A DNA stretch of 64,000 nt, from contig NZ_BAAACY010000053.1 in the NCBI RefSeq assembly GCF_039521925.1, positions 1-64,000 of the forward strand, written 5' to 3'. The notes below the pieces were generated by a model that was given only the letters and a program-made list of their open reading frames with translations, was not told where the DNA came from and did no database searches. Every line of letters begins with the position of its first letter. Position 1 is the stretch's first letter. This DNA is from Virgibacillus salarius (GTDB taxonomy: Bacteria > Bacillota > Bacilli > Bacillales > Amphibacillaceae). A program made the position numbers and the translations under genes. Of this stretch, positions 26,443 through 34,565 are shown one piece after another.

Positions 26443-27243
26443 TTATAAAAACGTACGTTTTACTCTGTCCCAATAGGAGTTATTTTTTAATTTCACGGTT
26501 TTAATAACATGGTCACTTAATGTAACAGAAATATCCCTTATATTTCGAATGGAGTATGCTTCATTGTCAAGACCGATAATTGGATAATCATTACCATCCT
26601 GCTGGACTGATAACGTTAACTTTCTATCACTATTAAGAACAAAAGAAGAACCCAGGGTGCGATAACGATTATTATTTATGGATGCTAACTCGGTAACTTG
26701 AAAACAAGGAATTTTTGGGTCAATGACCGCTCCATTCGTAGATTTATTATAACCTGTACTTCCTGTTGGTGTTGCAACAATTAGTCCGTCCCCTCTGAAG
26801 GTTTCGAAGTGAATGTCATCAATAAACACATCCATAACGATGGATTTAATAATAGTCGAGCGGACACTAATTTCATTAAGGCAATAAAAACTCGTCTCAC
26901 CATTTAATTCCGCATTAATCACAGGAAAACGACGAACTTCCATTTCTTCATATTGGATTGTCTTCAACATTTCATCAACATTATCCATATTAAAATCGCA
27001 ATATAGACCTGATTCCCCCGAACGAGTTATTCCTGTATAAAGGCAATCTTGACGAAAGCCTGTCTTACGTACAGCTTGTAAGAAAGCACCGTCACCTCCA
27101 ATACTTACAATAATATTAGCATGTTCGAAATCGTTTACAATTGTAAAACCATTTGACTCTGCTAATTGGTATAGGGCATTTAATTTATCTTCAAGCCCTT
27201 GGTCACTTAAATAATAGAAGAAAATATTTTTTCGATCAGTCAT
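26443..27243 (-). CDS. NAD kinase (NadK2/YtdI type)
   Basis: ATP-dependent enzyme that phosphorylates NAD to NADP. It has 266 residues. The GGDG motif is clear (SIGGDGAFLQA, near 51-61). The downstream NE-loop appears as CLNEISVR, and GDGLIVATPTGSTGYNKS carries the substrate-binding Thr-Gly-Ser-Thr segment. The ATG at 27243 matches the family length. The GGGAGG signal is about 13 nt away, slightly long, and an in-frame TTG further upstream overlaps it. The gene is convergent with ytcJ and divergent from ytfI. Bacilli carry two NAD kinases and this position fits the second (YtdI). Confidence 0.93.
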   Translation of the reverse strand: MTDRKNIFFYYLSDQGLEDKLNALYQLAESNGFTIVNDFEHANIIVSIGGDGAFLQAVRKTGFRQDCLYTGITRSGESGLYCDFNMDNVDEMLKTIQYEEMEVRRFPVINAELNGETSFYCLNEISVRSTIIKSIVMDVFIDDIHFETFRGDGLIVATPTGSTGYNKSTNGAVIDPKIPCFQVTELASINNNRYRTLGSSFVLNSDRKLTLSVQQDGNDYPIIGLDNEAYSIRNIRDISVTLSDHVIKTVKLKNNSYWDRVKRTFL

Positions 27244-27435
27244 ATTCTTTTGATACCCTCCCAAATGTGATGACGAGATGCACTTTATACTACTATCTAC
27301 TTTAAGCTATTAAGCAAAGCAGTATAACCATATTCTATCATGTTTTGTTGCTATTATCCTAGTGGAGTAAAACGAATGATTAAAATAGGAAATTTGAGGA
27401 AAAATAGGAACAGCTATGAAACTGAGGTGATGAAA

Positions 27436-28035
27436 ATGTGGGGGTGGGCTATATTTATGATAACCGTGATCGCGATTGCTGTTATCTTTTTATTCTCAAA
27501 GCTAATCATTCATGTTCAAGGAGCATATTGCCAAGCAAATACTTCTATAACGATACGGATTTATTGGTGGAAAATTCCGATTATAAGACGAACGATGATG
27601 TTAGATGATTTCGAAAGTAACACGCCTGCTATTAATTTTCGTGAATTACCGAGTAAACTTAATGAGGCGCTTCATATCCTACGTCAAGGTCATAAAGCAA
27701 TTTCGGTTATGCTACAGAAGATGAAATTCAAACAAATGAAGTGGCATACGGTAGGTGGTACTGGTGATGCATCACTTACAGGTATTGTATCAGGAGGTGT
27801 CTGGACAGTAAAAGGTGTTATCATAGCATGGCTTCAAGAACATGGGATTTTTAATTGTCATCCAGATATTAAAGTTGTACCACTTTTTCAACAGAAATAT
27901 ATACAATCCGAAATTTATTGTATTGTTTCTATTCGAATAGCACAAGCTATAAGTGGATTTCTTCAAGTCATGAGAATAATGGCTAATAATAAGAAGCTAT
28001 TGATACATCAAGCACAAATGTATAAAAGGAGTTGA
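27436..28035 (+). CDS. ytfI: DUF2953 membrane protein YtfI
   Basis: A protein of about 199 residues with one N-terminal membrane segment (residues 3-22 from this start) and a soluble C-terminal domain typical of DUF2953. It is transcribed with the sporulation gene ytfJ, 5 bp downstream. GAGGTG at 27424-27429 serves the ATG at 27436 (6 nt), and an ATG at 27430 directly abuts it. Function is unknown. In B. subtilis the pair is expressed in sporulation, and a role linked to YtfJ is inferred from the operon. Confidence 0.8.
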   Translation: MWGWAIFMITVIAIAVIFLFSKLIIHVQGAYCQANTSITIRIYWWKIPIIRRTMMLDDFESNTPAINFRELPSKLNEALHILRQGHKAISVMLQKMKFKQMKWHTVGGTGDASLTGIVSGGVWTVKGVIIAWLQEHGIFNCHPDIKVVPLFQQKYIQSEIYCIVSIRIAQAISGFLQVMRIMANNKKLLIHQAQMYKRS

Positions 28036-28040
28036 TTGTG

Positions 28041-28514
28041 ATGGAAGAGCATCCTATTCAAGGGCTAATGACTACTGCAATGGAAAATTTGAAGGATATG
28101 GTAGAGGTAAACACAATTATTGGAGATCCTGTTCAATCTCCGGATGGCAGTGTTATTATACCTGTGTCCAAAGTTGGTTTTGGATTTGCTGCAGGTGGTA
28201 GTGAGTTTAATTCTACAAGTAGTCAATCCCAATCCGATAGCAGTAGTGAAAGTGGTGAAGCAACACTTCCATTTGGAGGAGGTAGCGGTGGAGGAGTATC
28301 AATTACACCGGTAGCATTTTTGATTGTCAGTGAAAGAGGAATTAAGATGGTTCATTTAGATCATCATACACATATCTATGAAAAAATGATTGATTTTGCG
28401 CCACAGGTTGTAGAAAAGGTGCAACAGATAATGAAAGAGTCAAGTCAACAGCAAGGTTCAAAGAAACAAGAAAATAAGAAACCTAAAGAGATGCCTACCC
28501 AATATGATATTTAA
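28041..28514 (+). CDS. ytfJ: Sporulation protein YtfJ (GerW family)
   Basis: A 157-residue protein of the GerW/YtfJ family, needed for full spore germination in some Bacilli. The start EEHPIQGLMTTAMENLKDM, the block VSKVGFGFAAGGSEF and the glycine-rich LPFGGGSGGGVSITPVAFL are diagnostic. A Ser-rich linker (about 57-75) and a Lys/Gln-rich tail flank the core. AAAGGAG at 28025-28031 fits the ATG at 28041; TTG 28032 and GTG 28038 are alternative starts. Confidence 0.93.
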   Translation: MEEHPIQGLMTTAMENLKDMVEVNTIIGDPVQSPDGSVIIPVSKVGFGFAAGGSEFNSTSSQSQSDSSSESGEATLPFGGGSGGGVSITPVAFLIVSERGIKMVHLDHHTHIYEKMIDFAPQVVEKVQQIMKESSQQQGSKKQENKKPKEMPTQYDI

Positions 28515-28673
28515 TGGTTGTATAAATGCAACTCATACACCATTCTATAATGTAAGCGTAGCTAATTCCGTTCACAAATATTTCTAGATTTCATAGCCAT
28601 AAATTATTGGACATGCACCGCTATTCAATTCATAATGAAGAAGGAATACAATTATTTAGGAGGAATGATTCAT

Positions 28674-29174
28674 ATGGCAAATGTTACATTCCAACAAGAA
28701 CCTGTCACACTTGTAGGTAATGAAGTGAAAGTTGGTGATGAAGCACCTTCTTTTAAAGTACTATCTAATGATTTAGAAGAAGTTACATTAACTGATTATA
28801 AAGAGAAGGTTAAGCTGATTAGTGTTGTTCCTTCCATTGATACAGGTGTATGTGCAGAGCAAACAAAACGTTTTAATGAAGAAGCTGATCAGATTGAAAA
28901 TGTTAAAGTTTTAACGGTGAGTATGGATTTACCATTTGCACAAAAACGCTGGGTTAACCAACATGATATTAAGAAGCTTGATACATTGTCAGACCACCGA
29001 GATGCTCATTTTGGAAAGAACTATGGTGTTCTTATAGAGGAGTTACGTCTGCTAGCAAGATCTATATTTGTTGTTGACTCCAATAATATAGTTACTTATG
29101 TAGAATATGTTAAAGAAGTGAGTAATCATCCGGATTATGATGCTGCCCTGGAAGCTGCCAGACAAGCTAAATAA
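28674..29174 (+). CDS. tpx: Thiol peroxidase (Tpx) without the resolving cysteine
   Basis: Peroxiredoxin (166 aa) of the Tpx subfamily that reduces hydroperoxides in the cytoplasm. The peroxidatic site is intact: VPSIDTGVC with C60, and later LLARSIFVVD. Tpx proteins normally use a second cysteine in the R-W-C motif (C94) to resolve the sulfenic acid. Here that position is V94 (KRWVNQ) and C60 is the only cysteine in the protein. It must therefore work as a one-Cys enzyme with an external thiol such as bacillithiol or thioredoxin, or be impaired. The ATG at 28674 has AGGAGG upstream; the upstream ATG at 28635 adds 13 residues outside the family. Confidence 0.95.
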   Translation: MANVTFQQEPVTLVGNEVKVGDEAPSFKVLSNDLEEVTLTDYKEKVKLISVVPSIDTGVCAEQTKRFNEEADQIENVKVLTVSMDLPFAQKRWVNQHDIKKLDTLSDHRDAHFGKNYGVLIEELRLLARSIFVVDSNNIVTYVEYVKEVSNHPDYDAALEAARQAK

Positions 29175-29311
29175 CTCGAACGGAATCTCTCTCAGTAAAT
29201 GAGGGGGATTTTTACTGTGTGCTACAGAACTTAATTAGCATTATTTTGTACATAGTCCCATTTCCTTTGGTACAATAGAAACGCTCTGAAGGAACGAATG
29301 GAGGATGCTAT

Positions 29312-30313
29312 ATGGAGAAATCAAATGTCGAAACATTGTATGAATGGATAGATGAAACGACAAATAAGATTCAACAGTATGTTAATGAACCATATCTGGA
29401 AAGCTTAGGTTATACGATGGAAATCGTATTTATGCAAGAAGTGCCAGATAATATAGATGAAAGCCTAGCAATCAAATTACAGCAAGCTTTAGTCGAATTA
29501 AAAATAGATTCATTCTCAGCTGAGGAAGTAAGAAAAGCTAATCAGCTTGCTATTCTAAAAGGAATGAAAGGCTCTACTCAACAGCAGCATTTAATGACAC
29601 CAGAAACAGTATCGCTAATGATTGCGTATTTGGCAAATAAATTATTCGATGACGCCGAAAACATTCGCTTGTTTGATCCAGCTGGTGGAACTGGAAATTT
29701 AATAACTGCGGTTCTAAGTCAACTACCACAAATCAAAGAAGCATTTGCAAGTGAAGTTGATTCAACTTTAATTCAACTAGCTGTTTGGAATGCGAACTTG
29801 CAGAAAAAGAATATTGAGTTTTTCCATCAAGATAGTCTTCGTCCATTTTTATTGGACCCTGTAGATTTAATCGTAGCTGATCTACCTGTTGGATACTATC
29901 CAGACGACTTACGTGCGAGTGACTTTAAACTTAAGGCCGATAAAGGTCATTCTTATGCGCATCACTTATTTATAGAGCAAAGTCTTAATTACACAAAACC
30001 AGGCGGATACCTTATTCTAGTTATTCCAGAATTTTTATTTGATAGTGATCAATCAGACAAGCTTCAACAATTTATTCATGATTATGCTCATATGGTTGGC
30101 ATCCTAAGGTTGCCAGAAAGTGCCTTCAAATCTGATAAGCATCGAAAAAGTATCTTAATACTACAAAAAAAAGGACAGCAGACAGCATCTCCTAAACAAC
30201 CACTATTGGTTAAAATGCCTTCTTTCAACAATACGAGAGCAATGGGAGATATTTTAGGTCAAATAAATAATTGGTTCCAAACGTATAAAAAGGAGTTGAA
30301 CAGCAATGAGTAA
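29312..30313 (+). CDS. ytxK: YtxK, methyltransferase-like protein upstream of ackA
   Basis: A 333-residue protein with the fold of N6-adenine DNA methyltransferases. The SAM-binding motif FDPAGGTGNL is present near residue 125, but the catalytic NPPY motif is replaced by DLPVGYY, so DNA methylation is not assured. No restriction genes are near. The same gene lies directly before ackA in most Bacilli, where its role is unknown. Here its last 8 bp overlap the ackA start, so the two genes are translationally coupled. Confidence 0.9.
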   Translation: MEKSNVETLYEWIDETTNKIQQYVNEPYLESLGYTMEIVFMQEVPDNIDESLAIKLQQALVELKIDSFSAEEVRKANQLAILKGMKGSTQQQHLMTPETVSLMIAYLANKLFDDAENIRLFDPAGGTGNLITAVLSQLPQIKEAFASEVDSTLIQLAVWNANLQKKNIEFFHQDSLRPFLLDPVDLIVADLPVGYYPDDLRASDFKLKADKGHSYAHHLFIEQSLNYTKPGGYLILVIPEFLFDSDQSDKLQQFIHDYAHMVGILRLPESAFKSDKHRKSILILQKKGQQTASPKQPLLVKMPSFNNTRAMGDILGQINNWFQTYKKELNSNE

Positions 30314-31496
30314 TGTATTGGCAATAAACGCCGGTAGTTCATCTTTGAAATTCCAATTAATACAAATGCCAAACGAGCGCGTTCTAGCAAAAGGGCTAGT
30401 GGAACGAATTGGTCTAAATGAGTCAGTATTTACAATGGATGTTCAAGGTGAAAAAGATAAATTTGTGGAAGAGATTCCAAACCATGAAGAAGCAGTAAAG
30501 AAACTACTAGCATCATTAACGTCTTCTGGGGTCATTACTTCACTTGATGAAATAAATGCAGTTGGTCATCGCGTAGTTCATGGTGGGGAACGTTTTAGTG
30601 ATTCAGTTGTCATTAACGACAAAGTTATTGAAACGATTGAACAAGTGTCGGAATTGGCACCTTTGCATAACCCTGCAAATTTGACGGGAATTCATGCTTT
30701 CCGTGAAATTTTACCGGAGGTACCAATGGTGGCTGTGTTTGATACTGCATTCCATCAAACGATGCCAGAGTCATCTTATCTTTATAGCTTACCATATGAG
30801 TACTATAAAGATTATGGCATACGTAAATACGGATTTCATGGTACATCACATAAGTATGTTTCGCAGCGAGCAGCGGATCTGATGGGTCTGCCATTGGAGA
30901 ACCTGCGCCTTATATCTTGTCACCTTGGTAATGGTGCAAGTATTGCAGCTATTCAAGGTGGTAAGTCAATTGACACATCAATGGGCTTCACTCCATTAGC
31001 TGGGGTAACTATGGGAACACGCTCAGGTAATATAGATCCGGCGCTTATCCCTTATATTATGGAAAAAACAGGAAAGTCCGCGGATGAAGTGATTCATGTG
31101 TTGAATAAGGAAAGTGGTATGCTAGCTTTATCTGGATTCTCAAGTGATTTAAGAGATATTGAACAGACAGCTCAAGAGAATAAGCGAGCAGAATTAGCTT
31201 TAGAAGTATTTGCAGGTCGTATTCATAAATATTTAGGTTCCTATGCAGCGAAAATGTCTGGCGTAGATGCCATTATCTTTACTGCTGGAGTTGGAGAAAA
31301 TAGTGATGTGATCCGAGAAAAGGTTTTACATGGTCTTGAATTTATGGGGGTTTACTGGGATCAAGCACTCAATAAAGTTCGAGGAAAAGAACAATTTATT
31401 AATTATCCACACTCTCCAGTTAAAGTAATCGTAATCCCTACAAATGAAGAGGTTATGATTGCCAGAGATACAATCAGACTTTCACAAATTAGTTAG
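30306..31496 (+). CDS. ackA: Acetate kinase
   Basis: A 396-residue cytoplasmic enzyme that converts acetyl phosphate and ADP to acetate and ATP in overflow metabolism. Family motifs are all present: NAGSSSLKFQL at the N-terminus, GHRVVHGGE, FHGTSHKYVS, ISCHLGNGAS and FTAGVGENS. Length is typical. It overlaps ytxK and ends at a strong terminator. No cre box was seen directly before the ytxK-ackA unit, in contrast to B. subtilis where CcpA activates ackA. Confidence 0.97.
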   Translation: MSNVLAINAGSSSLKFQLIQMPNERVLAKGLVERIGLNESVFTMDVQGEKDKFVEEIPNHEEAVKKLLASLTSSGVITSLDEINAVGHRVVHGGERFSDSVVINDKVIETIEQVSELAPLHNPANLTGIHAFREILPEVPMVAVFDTAFHQTMPESSYLYSLPYEYYKDYGIRKYGFHGTSHKYVSQRAADLMGLPLENLRLISCHLGNGASIAAIQGGKSIDTSMGFTPLAGVTMGTRSGNIDPALIPYIMEKTGKSADEVIHVLNKESGMLALSGFSSDLRDIEQTAQENKRAELALEVFAGRIHKYLGSYAAKMSGVDAIIFTAGVGENSDVIREKVLHGLEFMGVYWDQALNKVRGKEQFINYPHSPVKVIVIPTNEEVMIARDTIRLSQIS

Positions 31497-31498
31497 TT

Positions 31499-31542
31499 AA
31501 AAGGTTTTGGTGTGGTTGAACCATAGCAAAACCTTTTTTATA
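31499..31542 (+). terminator. ackA terminator
   Basis: AAAAGGTTTTG and CAAAACCTTTTTT form the stem with an additional GTGGTT/AACCAT inner pairing and a T-tail. It begins 3 bp after the stop codon. Confidence 0.85.
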
Positions 31543-31570
31543 AAATCATAATGGATGGGAGAGGTATTAA

Positions 31571-32086
31571 TTGTCAGTAAAGGAACATAAGCGTGAAAAC
31601 CACGTAGTAAATTGCATGATTTTAACTATTAGCGATACACGGACATTGGAAACTGATATGAGTGGAGGGCTTATTGAAGAACAATTGAAGGCGAACGGAC
31701 ATTGGATAAGTGTCAGAGATATTATTAAAGATGATCGAAATGACATTCAAAAAATAGTTACGAGAGCTTGTGTCAATCCCGGTGTTGAAGTAATCATTTG
31801 TAATGGTGGAACTGGTATTGCTGATAGAGACGTTACCATTGAAGCAATAAAAGAACTTTTTACGAAAGAAATCCCTGGCTTTGGAGAGATATTTCGAATG
31901 TTGAGTTACAAAGAAGATATTGGGTCAGCCGCTATTCTTTCAAGAGCAGTTGCAGGTACTCGAAACCAAACAGTTATTTTTGCACTCCCTGGTTCTACTG
32001 GAGCGGTAAAGTTAGCCATGGAAAAATTAATCATTCCAGAATTATCTCATATCATCCACGAATTAAGAAAAGAATCACCACATTAG
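31571..32086 (+). CDS. moaB: MoaB/MogA family molybdopterin biosynthesis protein
   Basis: A 171-residue protein of the MoaB/MogA fold, which adenylates molybdopterin before molybdate insertion. It has the ISDTRT start, the NGGTGIADRDVT motif and the FALPGSTGAVKLAM segment. The start is TTG at 31571 with GGGAGAGG 6 nt upstream. It is monocistronic here between two terminators, and no other molybdenum cofactor genes are in the window. Confidence 0.92.
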   Translation: MSVKEHKRENHVVNCMILTISDTRTLETDMSGGLIEEQLKANGHWISVRDIIKDDRNDIQKIVTRACVNPGVEVIICNGGTGIADRDVTIEAIKELFTKEIPGFGEIFRMLSYKEDIGSAAILSRAVAGTRNQTVIFALPGSTGAVKLAMEKLIIPELSHIIHELRKESPH

Positions 32087-32122
32087 AAGCGCTTCCAACA
32101 ATAATGTGGAAGTGCTTCTAAT
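32084..32122. terminator. moaB terminator
   Basis: Arms ATTAGAAGCGCTTCCA and TGGAAGTGCTTCTAAT pair almost perfectly around a 7-nt loop and begin inside the moaB stop codon. It has no strong T-tail, so it may also act as a bidirectional barrier or mRNA-stabilising hairpin. Confidence 0.6.
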
Positions 32123-32178
32123 GTAATTGTGGAATATTCTTAGTGATGTAGTGAGTATATCGTTTTAATGTTATATAG

Positions 32179-32607
32179 TTATCTGACAACTAATACATCA
32201 CATGAAGCGTATCTTGTTATGCTCTCAGAAACACTTCCTATAAGAAAACGTTCAACAGCATTCATCCCTGTTGCCCCACAGATAATAAGGTCCGCATGAA
32301 AGTCATTAGCAATATCTTTTGCAATTTTTACTTTTGGAGACCCATATTCTACACATCGAATTAAATTATCAATACCTGCTGATTTTGCATTGTCTACATA
32401 GCTGTCTAATAATTCCTTAGCATATTCCTCTGCACGATCTGCTAATGTACGATCATAGGCTTCGGCAGTGGCAAATGTCCGTGAATCAACAACATGAGCT
32501 AAAATAATGCGTGCATCATTTCGTTTTGCGATATCTAATGATTTAGTAAAAGCTTTCTCAGATGCTTCTGATCCATCAACTGCTACTACAATATTCTTAT
32601 ATTCCAT
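32179..32607 (-). CDS. Universal stress protein (UspA family)
   Basis: A single-domain Usp protein of 142 residues. It begins NIVVAVDGSEASEKAF and ends with the ATP-binding GATGMNAVERFLIGSVSESI motif (G-2x-G-9x-G-S) and the CDVLVVR strand, so it is of the ATP-binding type. AGGGGAG precedes the ATG at 32607; the upstream ATG/TTG codons add 17 unlikely residues. Its role is probably stress survival. No partner gene is adjacent. Confidence 0.93.
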   Translation of the reverse strand: MEYKNIVVAVDGSEASEKAFTKSLDIAKRNDARIILAHVVDSRTFATAEAYDRTLADRAEEYAKELLDSYVDNAKSAGIDNLIRCVEYGSPKVKIAKDIANDFHADLIICGATGMNAVERFLIGSVSESITRYASCDVLVVR

Positions 32608-32738
32608 ATAGATCTCCCCTTTCATATAAATTATATACCCGTATTTTAAGGACAACAATCAAAATTTGCCACTTTTACTAATTAAATTTTAGAGAGTGTT
32701 GCAGTATTGTGGACATACTATAAATGGGGGTGATTAGA

Positions 32739-32900
32739 TTGTCCAAAGAGAAGCGTGATAATCAGCCACAAAACATTTTTGAGGATGAAAAAGGTGTTGC
32801 GGCTGTACAGAATCAGTTAAATGAAAGTTACCAAAGTGGTGTCATTGAAGAAAGGCACAATAATAAGGGAATCTACACGTTTAATAATCGTAAAAATTAA
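32739..32900 (+). CDS. Small protein, DUF4025-like
   Basis: A 53-residue open frame starting with TTG at 32739 after GGGGGTGAT, with a strongly hydrophilic product. The VQNQLNESYQSGVIEE segment resembles small DUF4025 (YozQ-type) proteins of Bacilli, which have unknown function. It is shorter than usual gene-finder limits. It ends 8 bp before the left terminal repeat of a MITE-like family C element, so the repeat hairpin could serve as its terminator. Identity is tentative. Confidence 0.5.
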   Translation: MSKEKRDNQPQNIFEDEKGVAAVQNQLNESYQSGVIEERHNNKGIYTFNNRKN

Positions 32901-32907
32901 AGTGGAG

Positions 32908-33207
32908 AATGAGGCTGAGACAAAAGAATGAAGAAACAATAAAAAACGAACGATGATTAGTTGATGAAATTAATCATCGCTCGTTTTTTGATCAGAATCA
33001 TTCATTTAGCACCTGAAATAAGCGAGACTCCGGCGGGAACAGCACGAGTCCGAAGATTCACGTGGTAACGTGTTTTTCTTTACCAAGTTAGCTGAGGCCG
33101 TGCCCGTGGAAAGCGCGTATAGTTTCACAGTGTGGCGATGATCCTCCTATTGATAACATGATTATTCGTATTTTGAGTAAAGAAGTTGTGTTTTGTCAGC
33201 CTCATTT
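32908..33207. repeat. Dispersed repeat family C, copy 1 (MITE-like)
   Basis: A 300-bp unit with terminal inverted repeats: AATGAGGCTGA-GA-CAAAA on the left and TTTTG-TCAGCCTCATT on the right (11 bp perfect plus CAAAA/TTTTG). Inside lie a strong hairpin (AAAAAACGAACGATGATTA/TAATCATCGCTCGTTTTTT) at 32938-32990 and a core with GGGAACAGCACGAGTCCGAAG and ACCAAGTTAGCTGAGGCCGT. There is no reading frame of note. It looks like a non-autonomous mobile element, and its internal hairpin may terminate the small gene upstream. Confidence 0.85.
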
Positions 33208-33261
33208 CCCTTTTACTTTGAGAAAAAATTTGGTACTGTTACAATATACGTATATGAAGTA

Positions 33262-33275
33262 TGAAAGTGCTTTCA
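33262..33275. promoter_or_regulatory. cre-like catabolite box before ald
   Basis: TGAAAGTGCTTTCA is a perfect palindrome and matches the CcpA consensus TGWAANCGNTNWCA at all but the C of CG. It overlaps the -35 position of an extended -10 promoter (TGTTATATT, 33282-33290) before ald. Repression of ald in glucose is the likely meaning. Confidence 0.6.
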
Positions 33276-33310
33276 AAAAAGTGTTATATTAGAGAATTGG
33301 AGGTAGTTAA

Positions 33311-34429
33311 ATGAATATCGGTGTTCCAAAAGAAATAAAAAATAATGAGAATAGGGTTGCTATGGCGCCTTCTGGTGTCCTAACTTTGAAAAATGCCGGT
33401 CATACTATTTATATTGAGACAGAGGCTGGTTTAGGTTCTGGATTCACGGACCAACAATATGCGGAAGCCGGTGCAATTATCGTAGCTACAGCCAAGGAAG
33501 CTTGGGAACAGGAAATGGTAATGAAGGTAAAAGAACCACTACCTGAAGAATATGATTACTTCTATGAAGGGCTTATTTTGTTTACATATTTGCATTTAGC
33601 AGCGGAACCTAGCTTAACAAAGGCGCTGATTGATAAAAAGGTAACTGGGATCGCCTATGAAACGGTGCAGTTACCAAATAATTCACTACCGCTTCTAACA
33701 CCTATGAGTGAAGTAGCAGGAAGGATGGCTTCGCAACTTGGTGCTCAGTTTCTAGAGAAGACAAAAGGTGGAAAGGGAATCCTTTTAAGTGGAATACCAG
33801 GAGTTAAACGTGGCAAGGTTACGGTTATTGGCGGTGGTGTTGTTGGTACAAATGCAGCAAAAATTGCGGTTGGTTTAGGTGCAGACGTTACAATAATTGA
33901 TTTAAATCCAGAGCGATTGCGTCAGTTGGATGATATTTTTGGATCATCTATTAATACAATGATGTCGAACCCGCTGAATATTAGTCTCGCTTTAGCAGAG
34001 TCGGATCTTGTTATTGGTGCAGTGTTAATACCAGGTGCCAAAGCTCCGAAGTTGGTGACTGAAGAAATGGTTCAAGCTATGACAGCCGGTTCAGTGATTG
34101 TTGATGTAGCAATTGATCAAGGCGGAATATTTGAAACAAGTGACCATGTTACTACGCATGATAATCCAACATATACCAAACATGGTGTATTGCATTATTC
34201 CGTTGCAAATATGCCTGGAGCAGTTCCAAGAACCTCGACAATTGGTTTAACCAATGTTACTGTTCCTTACGCATTACAATTAGCAAATAAAGGCTATGTA
34301 GGTGCATGCAAGGATAACGAGGCGTTATTAAAGGGAATTAATACACTCGATGGGTATGTAACATATCAAGCAGTAGCAACATCTCATAGCTTGGAATACG
34401 CGGATCCACATACGCTATTGGATAACTAA
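33311..34429 (+). CDS. ald: Alanine dehydrogenase
   Basis: NAD-dependent enzyme (372 aa) that interconverts L-alanine with pyruvate and ammonia; it is used for alanine catabolism and in sporulation. The substrate site has MKVKEP (Lys75) and LFTYLHLAAE (His96), and the Rossmann motif VIGGGVVGTNAAKIAVG is at about 173-189. Length is typical. TTGGAGG precedes the ATG. A cre-like box overlaps its promoter and a terminator lies at 34451-34499. Confidence 0.96.
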   Translation: MNIGVPKEIKNNENRVAMAPSGVLTLKNAGHTIYIETEAGLGSGFTDQQYAEAGAIIVATAKEAWEQEMVMKVKEPLPEEYDYFYEGLILFTYLHLAAEPSLTKALIDKKVTGIAYETVQLPNNSLPLLTPMSEVAGRMASQLGAQFLEKTKGGKGILLSGIPGVKRGKVTVIGGGVVGTNAAKIAVGLGADVTIIDLNPERLRQLDDIFGSSINTMMSNPLNISLALAESDLVIGAVLIPGAKAPKLVTEEMVQAMTAGSVIVDVAIDQGGIFETSDHVTTHDNPTYTKHGVLHYSVANMPGAVPRTSTIGLTNVTVPYALQLANKGYVGACKDNEALLKGINTLDGYVTYQAVATSHSLEYADPHTLLDN

Positions 34430-34450
34430 AGATAGTAATATAAGAAGATA

Positions 34451-34499
34451 AGGGCGGTCTCCAAAATCTAACGTAGAATTTGGAAGAAAGCCCTTTTTC
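34451..34499 (+). terminator. ald terminator
   Basis: Arms AGGGC-GTCTCCAAAATCT and AGAATTTGGAAGAAAGCCCT with a TTTTT tail. Confidence 0.75.
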
Positions 34500-34565
34500 A
34501 ATAAATATGAATATGGAGCCGGTTTAGGTTAATCTAAAAATTACTAAACTTATACGCATGCTAAG

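Noticed and set aside
29312..30313. YtxK as a restriction-modification methylase
   Set aside because: The NPPY catalytic motif is replaced by DLPVGYY, no restriction gene is near, and the gene is a regular ackA neighbour in Bacilli.
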